From: Deltaproteobacteria bacterium
Lineage (GTDB): Bacteria > Desulfobacterota > Desulfovibrionia > Desulfovibrionales > Desulfovibrionaceae
Length of the DNA: 64,000 bases
Assembly (NCBI GenBank): GCA_031285295.1
Contig: JAITWK010000031.1
Location: forward strand, 1 to 64,000
Direction: 5' to 3'
In this document: positions 32,337 through 41,885 of the stretch, piece by piece
Layout: each line of letters begins with the position of its first letter
How positions within the stretch are numbered: the stretch's first letter is position 1
Program-made: the position numbers and the translations under genes
The notes under the pieces: model-generated
Database searches by the model: none
What the model saw: only the letters and a program-made list of their open reading frames with translations
Told to the model about the DNA's origin: nothing

Positions 32337-33737
32337 ATGGAATGGCTCAGTGTCGAGATGCTCTCGCGGATGCAGTTTGCGGTGGCGGTGTTTTTCCATT
32401 TTCTGTTTGTCCCGCTAACCTTGGGCTTGTCTTTGCTGATTGCGGTGATGCAAACCATCTATTACCGCACCGGAGACGAGCGCTATAAACGGCTGGTCAG
32501 GTTCTGGGGCCGCCTTTTCCTGATCAACTTCGCCGTGGGCGTAGTAACCGGCATCAGCCTGGTTTTTCAGTTCGGTACCAACTGGTCGCGCTACTCGGAA
32601 TATGTAGGCGGGGTTTTCGGGCCGCTGTTGGCTATTGAAGCCACGGTGGCCTTTTTTCTGGAATCGACCTTTATCGCGGTCTGGCATTTCGGCTGGGAGC
32701 GGGTGAGCAAAAAGCTGCATCTGGCCTCGATTTGGCTGGTCACTCTGGCCGGAAACATTTCAGCCATCTGGATCATCCTGGCTAACGGCTGGATGCAAAA
32801 CCCCGTAGGTTACACGGAAATTAACGGCGTGGCCCAGCTTGCCAACCTGGGCGATTTTCTGACCGTAATCAGCAACCCCTATGCCTGGGGGCAGTTCTTC
32901 CACACCATTCTGGGGGCCTGGGTGCTGGGCGGATTTTTTGTGCTGGGCATTTCAGCCTGGCTGATTTTACAGGGGAAGCAGGCGGATCTGTTCAGCCGCT
33001 GCGTGAAGATTGCCGCACCTTTTACCCTTGCCGCCGTGCTTTGCCTGATGCTGGTGGGGCATCTGCACGGCAATACCATGTCCAGGGTGCAGCCAACCAA
33101 GCTGGCGGCCATGGAATTGCTTTGGGATACGCAAAAGGGCGCTCCCTTCTATATCTTCCAATGGCCCGATGTTGAAAACGAGCGCAACGCCATTGAGTTG
33201 ATCCCGATTCCGGGCATGCTCAGCTTTTTGGCTTACAGCGATTTTGAGGCCGAAGTTCAGGGCCTGAAGGACTTTCCCAAACAAGACCGCCCGCCGGTGC
33301 TGCCGGTTTTCTTGAGTTTCCGGCTCATGGTCGCGCTGGGCGGGCTGTTTCTGCTGCTGGCCGCCCTGGCCTGCCTGTACCGCAAAGATCTGGGCAAACA
33401 CCGGCTGACGGCCTGGATGCTGTTTTTGAACCTGCCGCTGCCCTACATTGCCATTGCCGCAGGCTGGATGCTGGCCGAAGTGGGCAGGCAACCCTGGATT
33501 ATTTACGGTCTGAAACGCACCTCGGAAATGGCCTCGCCCATACCGGCCTCGTCAGTGGGTATTTCGCTGCTGGCCTTTACCATGGCCTATGCCTTCCTGG
33601 GAGTGGTGGCCCTGTATCTGATGCGCAAGACGGTGATGCAAGGTGCGGAAGCGCCTTCAAATCAAGCAGCGGAACCACCCTCAAAACAAGTAGCTGCAAC
33701 GCCCTCAAAGCCCGATGGAGGTGAAAACCATGCCTGA
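32337..33737 (+). CDS. cydA: Cytochrome bd ubiquinol oxidase subunit I
   Basis: 466 residues from the ATG at 32337 (GGAGGG upstream); the frame is open 51 codons further but lacks homology. MEWLSVEMLSRMQFAVAVFF contains the first heme-ligand region, GRQPWIIYG is the signature near residue 384, and the Q-loop is of the short type. About nine membrane segments. With CydB it reduces O2 to water at high affinity without pumping, protecting anaerobic enzymes from oxygen. The 3' end carries a repetitive Ser/Pro/Lys/Gln tail. It overlaps cydB by 8 nt. Confidence 0.96.
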   Translation: MEWLSVEMLSRMQFAVAVFFHFLFVPLTLGLSLLIAVMQTIYYRTGDERYKRLVRFWGRLFLINFAVGVVTGISLVFQFGTNWSRYSEYVGGVFGPLLAIEATVAFFLESTFIAVWHFGWERVSKKLHLASIWLVTLAGNISAIWIILANGWMQNPVGYTEINGVAQLANLGDFLTVISNPYAWGQFFHTILGAWVLGGFFVLGISAWLILQGKQADLFSRCVKIAAPFTLAAVLCLMLVGHLHGNTMSRVQPTKLAAMELLWDTQKGAPFYIFQWPDVENERNAIELIPIPGMLSFLAYSDFEAEVQGLKDFPKQDRPPVLPVFLSFRLMVALGGLFLLLAALACLYRKDLGKHRLTAWMLFLNLPLPYIAIAAGWMLAEVGRQPWIIYGLKRTSEMASPIPASSVGISLLAFTMAYAFLGVVALYLMRKTVMQGAEAPSNQAAEPPSKQVAATPSKPDGGENHA

Positions 33738-34791
33738 TGTCATGCCGGTCGCCTTGCTTGACCCCACCTGGTTGCAGACCGTCTGGTTCCTGCTCTGGAC
33801 TTTGCTTTGGGCCGTATATTTCATGCTGGATGGCTTTGATTTCGGCCTGGGTACCCTGATGCCCTTTATGGCCCGGAACGATTTGGAGCGGCGCATTATG
33901 TATAACGCGTCCGGGCCGTTCTGGGACGGCAATGAAGTCTGGCTGATTACCGCTGGCGGCGTGACTTTTGCGGCTTTTCCCAAAGCATATGCCACCCTGT
34001 TCAGCGCCCTGTACGCGCCTTTGCTCATGCTGCTTTTCGCCCTGATTTTTCGCGCTGTGGCCTTTGAGTTCCGTAACAAGGTGGATTCTCCCAAGTGGCG
34101 CAAATTTTGGGATATCTGCAAATTTTTCGGCAGCTTTGTGCCCGCCTTGCTGCTGGGCGTGGCTTTCGCCAACCTGTTTCAGGGCATTCCCATTGACGGC
34201 GAAGGGGTCTACCACGGCAATCTGCTTAAACTGCTGAGCCCTTACGGACTCATGGGCGGCGTATTCTTTGTACTTATGTTCGCCCATCACGGCGCTCTCT
34301 GGCTGGCTGTCAAAAGCGCGGGGCCGCTGCATGATCGTGCCGTGGCCTGGTCCAGAACGCTGTGGCTGCTGCTGCTGGCCGCTGCCGTGCTGTTTTTGGG
34401 CGCAACAGCGGTTTTCACCAATATTTACGCAAGCATCATTCAAACACCGCCTTTGGCCGTGTTCCCGATTTTGGCGGTATTGCTGCTGTTGGCCTCGCGC
34501 TTTGCCAGGGCCGGAACTTACCTGGCCTGGCTGGCTCATGCCGGTTTTATTGTTTGCGTTACCTTTTTTGGCGTGCTCGGCATGTACCCGGCCATGATTC
34601 CCTCAAGTCTAAGCCAGGCCTATAGCGTAACAGCCATGAACGCGGCAGCCAGCCCGACCACCCTCAAAATCATGCTGGTGGTGGTGATCATCTTTGTGCC
34701 GCTGGTAATCGCCTACCAGGTTTTTGTGTATGTGCTTTTTCGCAAAAAGATCACTGCGGAGGATTTGCAGAGACAGTCGGATTTATATTGA
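33730..34791 (+). CDS. cydB: Cytochrome bd ubiquinol oxidase subunit II
   Basis: 353 residues from the ATG at 33730, chosen because GGAGGTG precedes it; an in-frame ATG at 33715 includes the ribosome-binding site. Early family pattern LWAVYFMLDGFDFGLGTLMP, then GPFWDGNEVWLITAGG, are diagnostic for CydB. About eight membrane segments. It stabilises heme insertion and completes the quinol oxidase. No cydC/cydD assembly genes are adjacent. It is convergent with the kinase gene, whose 3' end lies only 4 nt away. Confidence 0.96.
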   Translation: MPDVMPVALLDPTWLQTVWFLLWTLLWAVYFMLDGFDFGLGTLMPFMARNDLERRIMYNASGPFWDGNEVWLITAGGVTFAAFPKAYATLFSALYAPLLMLLFALIFRAVAFEFRNKVDSPKWRKFWDICKFFGSFVPALLLGVAFANLFQGIPIDGEGVYHGNLLKLLSPYGLMGGVFFVLMFAHHGALWLAVKSAGPLHDRAVAWSRTLWLLLLAAAVLFLGATAVFTNIYASIIQTPPLAVFPILAVLLLLASRFARAGTYLAWLAHAGFIVCVTFFGVLGMYPAMIPSSLSQAYSVTAMNAAASPTTLKIMLVVVIIFVPLVIAYQVFVYVLFRKKITAEDLQRQSDLY

Positions 34792-34795
34792 GGCG

Positions 34796-36526
34796 CTACC
34801 TTATGTAGCGAGCCAATACATTAATAAGCTCCGGCAAAGAAATCGGCTTGCCAATATGGGCGTCCATACCGGCCTCCAGGCATTGCTGGATGTCTTCCTT
34901 AAAGACGTTTGCCGTCATGGCGATAATGGGCACAGTGCCCGCCCGGGGTGCATCCAGCTTCTTGATCAGCGCGGTGGCTTGCAGCCCGTCGATTTCGGGC
35001 ATTTGCAGGTCCATGAGGATCAGATCATAACGATCGGGGTTGGCGGCAACGGACTCAACCGCTTCCCGTCCGTTTTTAACCGTGTCGATTGTGACCTTGG
35101 TTGGTTCAAGCAGAGTGGTTACAATTTCCAGGTTGATATCAATATCGTCGGCCAGCAGAATGACTTTTCCGGACAGATCAAGATTACTGGCCAGCAGTTC
35201 GTTGGTGGTGTCCTGTCCGGCCTGCGCCGCCGACGGGTCAACTTCGAGAATACCGAGCGGCACTGTAAAGAGAAATTCGGTTCCCTTGCCCGGTTCGGAT
35301 TCCACCCAGATGGAGCCGCCCATCAGATTGAGGATACGCCGTGAAATGACCAGCCCCAGGCCGCTGCCGCCATATTTTCGCGCTGTACCGGCCTGGGCCT
35401 GCTGGAAAATATTGAACAGTTTACCTTGTTCCTCACCGGATATTCCGATGCCGGAATCCTTTACGGACATCCGAATAACGCAGGAATCACCTTGGCGGAC
35501 GAGCAGCGTTGCGTTGAAATCTATGGAGCCGCCTTCCGGAGTAAACTTGGTGGCGTTTGACAAAATATTGGCGATTACCTGTGTCAGGCGTTGATCGTCG
35601 CCGAATAAAACTCCCGGAATGGCAGGGTCTATGGTTACAGAAAAATGCTGGCCTTTTTCCTGCATTTTTAGTGTGATAACACTAAAGGTCCGGTCAAGCA
35701 TTTGCGTGAATCCAAAAGCAATGGGGGCCAATTCCATTTTGCCGGATTCTATTTTTGAGATATCCAGAATATCATTAATGATGCCAAGCAAATGCACGGA
35801 TGCTGTTCCGATCTTTTCGAAAGCGGAATTTTTACGCTCCAGGCTGCTTTCCTGTTTGCCGATGGCGGTCATGCCGATAATCGCGTTCATCGGGGTGCGG
35901 ATTTCATGGCTCATATTGGACAGAAAGGCGCTTTTGGCCTTGTTGGCCGCCAGAGCTTCCTCGCGCGAGCGTTTGAGGGCGGTTACGTCATGGAATATCA
36001 GCATGACGCCGCTGTCGCGCTGTCCCTTGTCTTTCATGGGCACCAGCAAGCCTGCGAAATCTTCCGCCATGCCGCTGTGATCAAAGATGAAATGGGTATC
36101 GAAGCTTGAAGGAGCATTGGTGCTGAGTACATTCTGAATACGTTTCAGCAACTCCTGGTGCATCTCGTCATCCAGAAAGGGGGCGAGAATCTCGCTTACA
36201 GTATGCCCCTGCACTTCAGTCACATTGGCGAAGCCCGCTTTGGAGACAAAATAATCCGTGCAGAAATCGATCCGGCTGGCCTGGTTCAGAAACAGGATAA
36301 TACTTGGGGAATTGGCCAGCAACAGCGCCAACGCGCGTTCCTGTTCCCGGCGGGTGAAGGTTCTGGCCTTGTATTGGTTCAGAACCGTTACTGCGGCAAG
36401 TCTCTCCTGAGTCGAGATATTTTTCAGGTGTGTGTTTTCACGGCGCAACTTGCGGTTTTCACGCTCAAGCTGTTCCAACCGCGCAAGTATGTCATTTCCC
36501 GTGTCCGGCACGTTCTGATCCGTCAT
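34796..36526 (-). CDS. Hybrid sensor histidine kinase with PAS and receiver domains
   Basis: 576 residues, with no membrane segments, so cytoplasmic. In order: a coiled coil at about 13-50, a PAS-like domain at about 65-185, the dimerisation domain with phospho-His207 in [14 protein letters not shown], a HATPase domain at about 310-430 (DSGIGIS, then [13 protein letters not shown]), and a C-terminal receiver with phospho-Asp in [13 protein letters not shown] and Lys in HIGKP. It follows the FIST gene after 19 nt on the same strand, so the FIST protein probably supplies its input. No output regulator is adjacent. The stop codon is followed by GGTAGCGCCTCA-like bases. Confidence 0.93.
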   Translation of the reverse strand: MTDQNVPDTGNDILARLEQLERENRKLRRENTHLKNISTQERLAAVTVLNQYKARTFTRREQERALALLLANSPSIILFLNQASRIDFCTDYFVSKAGFANVTEVQGHTVSEILAPFLDDEMHQELLKRIQNVLSTNAPSSFDTHFIFDHSGMAEDFAGLLVPMKDKGQRDSGVMLIFHDVTALKRSREEALAANKAKSAFLSNMSHEIRTPMNAIIGMTAIGKQESSLERKNSAFEKIGTASVHLLGIINDILDISKIESGKMELAPIAFGFTQMLDRTFSVITLKMQEKGQHFSVTIDPAIPGVLFGDDQRLTQVIANILSNATKFTPEGGSIDFNATLLVRQGDSCVIRMSVKDSGIGISGEEQGKLFNIFQQAQAGTARKYGGSGLGLVISRRILNLMGGSIWVESEPGKGTEFLFTVPLGILEVDPSAAQAGQDTTNELLASNLDLSGKVILLADDIDINLEIVTTLLEPTKVTIDTVKNGREAVESVAANPDRYDLILMDLQMPEIDGLQATALIKKLDAPRAGTVPIIAMTANVFKEDIQQCLEAGMDAHIGKPISLPELINVLARYIR

Positions 36527-36545
36527 TTCAGTCGCAGCGGTTTAA

Positions 36546-37700
36546 CTAAAGAATGCACGCGCAAAACGAATAGTTATGAAAATGGTTGTGCAACTTGCCG
36601 TCAGCCCCTGGCGTAGGGCAAATTTCGCCACCGGAGTAGCCCATCATAAAGGGCTGCGGGGCAGAGGCAAGACTCTCGCTGATTTGTTTAAGCTCGCCTT
36701 CCTGGTTCGGGGCAAGCATGATGTAGCGCGTTACGCACGGAAGTATAAGGGTTGCCTGCCGCTCCGGGTGCGCCAGAATGCGCTCCAGCCCTTCCCGGGC
36801 GGATTCGGAAATACCCTCCGCATCAATGCTGCCCACAGAGAATGAGGTGCCCACCGGCATTTCACCGCCGGTTAAAACCGAACCATCCTCGAACAGGGTA
36901 TAGAAGCCCAGGGCCACCGGTTTGTCCGCCCCGTCATAGTACAGCATCAGAGGCGTTGTGGTGATGTTTTCTCTGGTGACCTCCAGGCCGATTCGGGCCA
37001 GATACTCCAGAATGGGCATGTCATTTACTTCGCGCAGAATGGCGTGGTCGCTTTTGGTTATGAGTGCGCGGTTATTTGAGATGTTATGCTCGGGAATGGA
37101 AGACACTATAAACGTCGGCTTGACCGGCCCGTTCAGGAGCATCATGGCCACCCCGGCCCGCAGGGATTTGCCGTTGCAGACTGTTTGCACGGTATCATAG
37201 TTTAAGGCGAGGTTGGTTGTAAGGGAACCCCACACTGGAATGCCGCGGCAGGAAGCATCCAGGGCGCTGACCGTTTCCTGGCCGGAAACGTCACGAACAT
37301 ACGGCATAAAGGTAAAAATCATGGCCGGGTCACTGCCCGCCCGCTCACGAAGGCTGGCGTACAGTCGATCGATTTCGCCCTGGTAGTTGTCGTGGTTGAT
37401 GTCGTCTGTCATTCCGCCCACAAATGAAACTTCATCGCTGGTCAGCACGGTAAGGATAAAGTCGTACAGGCCAAAACCATGTTTATCCGCGCTGGCCATA
37501 GAGGTCATGCCGATAATATCGAACGGCAGTTCCTTGCAAAGAGCCGCGACCACCCCGCTTTCAATATAGTCCTCGTGGCAAAAAATCAGCCCGCAGGAAT
37601 GTTTTTTCAAAGCGGTAAAGTCAATCTGGCTTTTGATTTCGCTGATCGCGTCAGCAAGTTCATCTATTTCCGCAGTGCGGGCGGTGAGCATTGTAATCAT
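36546..37700 (-). CDS. FIST-domain sensory protein
   Basis: 384 residues. FIST-N at about 25-230 (GIMTSMASADKHGFGLYDFI-like region and IFTFMPYVRDVSGQETVSAL) and FIST-C at about 235-370 (NDMPILEYLARIGLEVTREN, then PFMMGYSGGEICPTP) match the FIST family of small-ligand sensors found upstream of kinases and cyclases. AGAAGG lies 7 nt before the ATG. It is soluble. It ends in CAC, near the C-terminus (SFCACIL). It probably senses a small molecule such as an amino acid for the hybrid kinase encoded next; the ligand is unknown. Confidence 0.88.
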   Translation of the reverse strand: MITMLTARTAEIDELADAISEIKSQIDFTALKKHSCGLIFCHEDYIESGVVAALCKELPFDIIGMTSMASADKHGFGLYDFILTVLTSDEVSFVGGMTDDINHDNYQGEIDRLYASLRERAGSDPAMIFTFMPYVRDVSGQETVSALDASCRGIPVWGSLTTNLALNYDTVQTVCNGKSLRAGVAMMLLNGPVKPTFIVSSIPEHNISNNRALITKSDHAILREVNDMPILEYLARIGLEVTRENITTTPLMLYYDGADKPVALGFYTLFEDGSVLTGGEMPVGTSFSVGSIDAEGISESAREGLERILAHPERQATLILPCVTRYIMLAPNQEGELKQISESLASAPQPFMMGYSGGEICPTPGADGKLHNHFHNYSFCACIL

Positions 37701-37760
37701 ACGGAAACCTTCTTTCCACGTTTGGGCGGACGTTTAAAAATCAATCTGCCTGATGGTTTT

Positions 37761-39233
37761 TTATTCGCTTTTGGGTCTGCGGCGTCTTGCGGCCCGGCGG
37801 CGGTTTAGGCTAGGCGACATACCCGGTGATGGGGCCGTGCTGCCCGGCGAAAGCGCCTTGTTCCCCGGCGGCAGCGCTCGGTAGAAGGTAGAGAGCGAAG
37901 CGCGGTATTCATCAGAATAAATAGCCAGCATCACACCCACAAAGCTGAGAATGAGCGGGCCATAAACAATGCCCAGCACCCCGAAAGCCTTGATGCCGCC
38001 GATTACCGCAATGAACAGGAAGAGCAGCGAAGTTTTGGAACTGCCGCGAATGATGATTGGACGCAGGAAGCTGTCTATTGAGGTCACCAGAATGGCGCAC
38101 CAGCCAAGCAGGAGCATAGCGGAGGATACCTGGTTGATGAGCAGCAGATAAATGACGGCCGGGATCCAGACCAGGGCTGTACCCAGCACCGGTACCAGAG
38201 CGGCAAAGGCCATAACCGTGCCCCAGAACAGGGGTTGAATACCCACAATGGCAAGCCCGATGCCGCCGACCAGCCCTTGCAGGGCCGCTACCATGAAGCC
38301 GCCAATCAGCACGGCCTTGGCCATGCGGCGCAGGTTGGAAATAATGCGGTCACCCTGATCGGTGCGTAGCGGCGTCAGGCGGCGCAAGCTGCCGAGCATG
38401 TGTTCGCCATCCTTGAGCAGGAAAAACATGATCAGCAGCATCAGCAGGAAGTTGGCGAACATGGTCAGCGAATCCACCACGAAGCTGGTACCCCAGGCCA
38501 ACATAATTTGCCCGGCCTGGCGTGAGATGTTCATCAGGCTGGAGCGCATGTCGGCCACATCCAGATTTACCCAGGTCAACTCTTCATTCAGCCAGGTCAG
38601 AAAGGGGTAAACCTCTTCGTTCAACAGCGCGTCCAGATGAGCGCCGGAAAGCCATTGGGCCAGCGCGGCAAGGCTTTGCGTGGCCTGCGGCATAAGCTGC
38701 ACGGTGAAAAAAATCAGCGGCAGGCAGACCAGAATCACCAGCAGGAACAAGGTCAAACCGGCTGCAATCCAGCCGTTCTCCCAAAAATGCAGGTAAAGCT
38801 TCCGATAAAGCGGATGCGACAGGGCCGTGAAGATGCAGGCCAGAATGATGGTGTGCAAAAAGGGCTGGATCAGCAAAAAAGTAAGGTAAAGAGCCAGAAA
38901 GAGCAGGGCGAACATAAAGAAATAAAAAATCTTTACGCCGCTGAACGGCAAGGCCGCATTGGGACTGCGCGGGTCCAGAAATTTCCGGCCCATTTTGCCT
39001 GCCCTGGCGGTTTCGTTTGCTCTGGCTGTTTCGCTTGCTGCGGCAGAAACGCGCGGGCTGTTTGAAGCGCACTGGGTTTGTGAGGACAAGCCGAAGCCAG
39101 GACGCCAAGAACCCCCCGGGGTTATGTTATCCGCTCCGCGCCCTGCATCAGCCTCGCGCCCTGCTGCGCTCTCGCTGAAAAATTCGGATCCCCGGAAACG
39201 CCGGAGAATTTTATCAAGTATTGTGTACGCCAT
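37761..39233 (-). CDS. AI-2E/PerM-family membrane permease
   Basis: 490 residues, with about eight hydrophobic segments from residue 100 on (IFYFFMFALLFLALYLTFLL and others) and the family patterns VDSLTMFANFLLMLLIMFFL and GGLGLAIVGIQPLFWGTVMA-like. The family includes TqsA and PerM, proposed exporters; the substrate here is unknown. The first 90 residues are low-complexity, rich in Ala, Ser, Gly and Arg, with near repeats, and are not part of the family, so Met81 is a possible true start. The C-terminus is a basic tail (RRRAARRRRPKSE) after a Pro/Ser-rich run. Confidence 0.87.
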   Translation of the reverse strand: MAYTILDKILRRFRGSEFFSESAAGREADAGRGADNITPGGSWRPGFGLSSQTQCASNSPRVSAAASETARANETARAGKMGRKFLDPRSPNAALPFSGVKIFYFFMFALLFLALYLTFLLIQPFLHTIILACIFTALSHPLYRKLYLHFWENGWIAAGLTLFLLVILVCLPLIFFTVQLMPQATQSLAALAQWLSGAHLDALLNEEVYPFLTWLNEELTWVNLDVADMRSSLMNISRQAGQIMLAWGTSFVVDSLTMFANFLLMLLIMFFLLKDGEHMLGSLRRLTPLRTDQGDRIISNLRRMAKAVLIGGFMVAALQGLVGGIGLAIVGIQPLFWGTVMAFAALVPVLGTALVWIPAVIYLLLINQVSSAMLLLGWCAILVTSIDSFLRPIIIRGSSKTSLLFLFIAVIGGIKAFGVLGIVYGPLILSFVGVMLAIYSDEYRASLSTFYRALPPGNKALSPGSTAPSPGMSPSLNRRRAARRRRPKSE

Positions 39234-39282
39234 ATGATTTGAACATACTCTCTTTGGCTATTGCGGCGCAAGCTTATTCTAA

Positions 39283-40086
39283 TTACTCCCCGGCTTTAAT
39301 CTCGGTCCACAAGGCGTCTTTGGCCTCCTGATCCAGCGCGCCAAAGTCCAGACCTTTGGCTATAGCCAAAGCTTCCATGGCCGCGAAGCGCCTCAGAAAG
39401 CGCGTATTGGTTTTTTCCAGAGCGGCGGCGGCCTTGATTCCCTTGCGGCGGCCCAGTTCGACCAGACTGAAAATTAAATCGCCCAGTTCATGTTCCTGCG
39501 CCGCCTGGTCGCCCTCCAGACAGGCATCCATCCATTCCAGCCATTCGGCCTCCACCTGCATTTCGGCTTCCTCGTCGTTGTCCCAGGTGAACTGGTTGCG
39601 CGCGCTTTTGGAGTGAATGCGGTAAGCCTTGAGCAGCGGCGGCAGGCAGACGGGCAGCGAGCCGAATACTCCGGGTTTGGCTTCTTTGGCCGCTTTTTCG
39701 GCTTGTTTGATTTTTTCCCAGTTAGTGAAAATTTCTTCCTGGCTGTCGATTTTTACCTCGCCAAAAACATGCGGGTGGCGGCTGGTCATTTTATGCGTGT
39801 TTTCATCCAGCACGTCGGCCAGGCTGAAATTGCCGTCTTTTTGCTCCAATCTGGACATGAAAAGCAGGATGAACAGCACATCGCCCAGTTCCTCGCGGCG
39901 ATCGGCCTTTGATCCGTTACGCACGGCTTCGATCAGTTCGTACATTTCCTCCAGGGCGTAATCGCAAAGCGTGTTCACCGTCTGCTCGCGATCCCAGGGG
40001 CAGCCGTCCGGCCCGATCAGCCTGTCCAGCATGGCAAGGGATCTGTTCAGCGCGGCGGCTTCCGGCGTGGTTTTATCTATGTTCAT
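39283..40086 (-). CDS. mazG: MazG nucleoside triphosphate pyrophosphohydrolase
   Basis: 267 residues. LDRLIGPDGCPWDREQTVNT near the N-terminus, followed by EEMYELIEAVRNG and REELGDVLFILLF, are the metal-binding helices of the first MazG domain; a second domain has EHELGDLIFSLVELGRRKGI. It hydrolyses NTPs to NMP and pyrophosphate, cleaning up abnormal nucleotides and affecting ppGpp-linked stress responses. It is followed upstream by two cvpA genes on the same strand. Confidence 0.93.
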   Translation of the reverse strand: MNIDKTTPEAAALNRSLAMLDRLIGPDGCPWDREQTVNTLCDYALEEMYELIEAVRNGSKADRREELGDVLFILLFMSRLEQKDGNFSLADVLDENTHKMTSRHPHVFGEVKIDSQEEIFTNWEKIKQAEKAAKEAKPGVFGSLPVCLPPLLKAYRIHSKSARNQFTWDNDEEAEMQVEAEWLEWMDACLEGDQAAQEHELGDLIFSLVELGRRKGIKAAAALEKTNTRFLRRFAAMEALAIAKGLDFGALDQEAKDALWTEIKAGE

Positions 40087-40099
40087 ATTATATCCTGAA

Positions 40100-40624
40100 T
40101 TATAAGTTTATTTTACGGGTAAAGTCCGGCAGCTTGTAAGCGCCATCGGTAAGGGAGCTGAATTTGCTCCAGGCCGAGCTGATATACGGGACCAGGAGCG
40201 ATTCGCTTTTAACCTTGCTGCCCGGCGCGGCAAACTGCAAAACCAGCAGAATTAAGGTACAGACCACCATACCTTTGGCCAGGCCGACCAGGGCGCCAAG
40301 CAGCCGGGAAACAAAGCCGGGCACGGCGGCGTTCAGAAGCTGCTGAAGCAGGCGTCCGACAATTGCCACCGCCAGAAAGGGCGCGGCAAATGCCACGGCA
40401 TAGGCAATCAGGCCGGTCATGGAGGAATCGGCGCTAGTGCCAAGTATTTGCCCAAGATGGTTCATGGCAAAGTTATGCACCTTGTCATTGCCCGCCACGC
40501 CCATGCCGAGGACAAACCCGGCCAGGCCCACCACTTCGCCCACAGCGCCGCGTAAAAGGCCGCGCAACATAAAGGCCAGCAACAGGCCGCCAAGAAGCAG
40601 ATCCAGATAATTTAGCGAAGACAT
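40100..40624 (-). CDS. CvpA-family membrane protein
   Basis: 174 residues, with about four membrane segments. LDLLLGGLLLAFMLRGLLRG and GEVVGLAGFVLGMG at the start, then GFVSRLLGALVGLAKGMVVC, match the CvpA (colicin V production) family. The molecular function of the family is poorly defined; roles in envelope integrity have been reported. It lies 13 nt upstream of mazG and 24 nt downstream of a second cvpA gene, so the three likely share a transcript. Confidence 0.88.
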   Translation of the reverse strand: MSSLNYLDLLLGGLLLAFMLRGLLRGAVGEVVGLAGFVLGMGVAGNDKVHNFAMNHLGQILGTSADSSMTGLIAYAVAFAAPFLAVAIVGRLLQQLLNAAVPGFVSRLLGALVGLAKGMVVCTLILLVLQFAAPGSKVKSESLLVPYISSAWSKFSSLTDGAYKLPDFTRKINL

Positions 40625-40648
40625 GCGAAAACCTCGGAAAAGCCGATG

Positions 40649-41182
40649 TTATACGGGCGAGAATTTGAGCAGGGTAAAAGCGGCGTAAAGTTCGCCAAGC
40701 AGGCCGAACTGATGCCAGAGATCCACTATGAAGTCGGCCAGGTGTGATTGCTTGAACACCTCTTCCAGGGGCAAACGCCAGCCAGCGGCCAAAATCAGGA
40801 ACATGGTACAATCCATCACACCGCGCAGCAGGCCGGAAAAACCGCCAAGCAGGCGGCTGACCATGCCCACGCCTTGTGCTTCGCGCAGGGTTTTGAATTG
40901 GGCCATGATCAGGCGCAAAACCACATACAGCAGATAATAGACGCCGATATAGGCCAGGGCTCTGGCCTGCGCCTCGTCGAAAAAGGCCAGATCGCGGCAC
41001 CAGGTGACGGCCTGACTATGCACGTCGGGATAAAGGCTCACACCGGCAGCCAGAACAGCGGCCAGCAGGCCGCGTACTTCGTGCCCCAGTCCTCTGAACA
41101 GACCGTAGCCGAACATGGCGAGCAAAAACAGGGCGAAAATAATATCAGGAATACTGACCGTTCCGATCAGGGGCAAGACCAT
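40649..41182 (-). CDS. CvpA-family membrane protein, second tandem copy
   Basis: 177 residues. IPDIIFALFLLAMFGYGLFR with GLGHEVRGLLAAVLAAGVSL, and GMVSRLLGGFSGLLRGVMDC, align with the neighbouring CvpA protein but the sequences have diverged widely, so this is an old duplication. About four membrane segments are expected in the inner membrane. It is the first gene of the cvpA-cvpA-mazG run. Confidence 0.85.
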   Translation of the reverse strand: MVLPLIGTVSIPDIIFALFLLAMFGYGLFRGLGHEVRGLLAAVLAAGVSLYPDVHSQAVTWCRDLAFFDEAQARALAYIGVYYLLYVVLRLIMAQFKTLREAQGVGMVSRLLGGFSGLLRGVMDCTMFLILAAGWRLPLEEVFKQSHLADFIVDLWHQFGLLGELYAAFTLLKFSPV

Positions 41183-41312
41183 AGTTTACTCCAGCAACAA
41201 AATACTCAAGCGCAGATCGCTTTGGCGACATTAACCTTCATAAGCAGGAAGCACAATGAAATATACGAGTTGATAGCGTTGCATTAGAAAATTATCCTCC
41301 AACGGGCAAGCG

Positions 41313-41855
41313 CTAGCTGAATTGCTCAAAAGCGGCATTTTCCTTGCCATTGGGCTTTAGCCGGGGGCATTCTCCCCGCAAGGAGCAAACTTCGCAGCCG
41401 CCTGCAAACGGATAGCCGGTGATAACGGCATAACGCCGTTTCATATTGCCTTTATCTTGAAGTCCGATCTGTTTCAGCGCCTGTCCCAGCGCCGCACAGG
41501 CTGGCGGCAGCGGAGCACAGCCAAAAGCCGTCACTTCGGGCAACAGAGCGTAAACAGCGCTCATGCACAGGGTTTGAGCCAGAGCGTTATATAAAAAGGC
41601 TTTGCTGGGCGCTTCAGCCCAAAGACAGTCTACTTTTTTTTCTATGGCTTCATCCAGCCAAACCGCCAGCCAGGAATCAGCCGCAGCACTACCGGTAATA
41701 TGCACGGCATGCAAACAGGGCAACCAGGCGGACCATTCAGTCCTGAGTCTGTTCAGCAGTGGGTCTTCAATATCTTTTTCCCGACTGTTTTCAAGCAATA
41801 GCTCAAGATCTATAGATGGATTAACAGCAAGAGCTTTCAGACTGAAATCTGGCAT
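41313..41855 (-). CDS. Unknown protein with C-terminal Cys-rich motif
   Basis: 180 residues, family not recognised. No signal peptide or strong membrane segment. Near the C-terminus (about 153-165) the motif G-C-E-V-C-S-L-R-G-E-C-P has a CxxC...C pattern that could bind a metal or Fe-S cluster. Two further Cys lie at about 97-113 in the middle (MSAVYALLPEVTAFGCAPLP). The gene stands between the glycosyltransferase and the cvpA genes on the minus strand; the ribosome-binding site is weak. Confidence 0.7.
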   Translation of the reverse strand: MPDFSLKALAVNPSIDLELLLENSREKDIEDPLLNRLRTEWSAWLPCLHAVHITGSAAADSWLAVWLDEAIEKKVDCLWAEAPSKAFLYNALAQTLCMSAVYALLPEVTAFGCAPLPPACAALGQALKQIGLQDKGNMKRRYAVITGYPFAGGCEVCSLRGECPRLKPNGKENAAFEQFS

Positions 41856-41885
41856 CAGATAAATCCATTGTTCCGGCTTGTTTTG

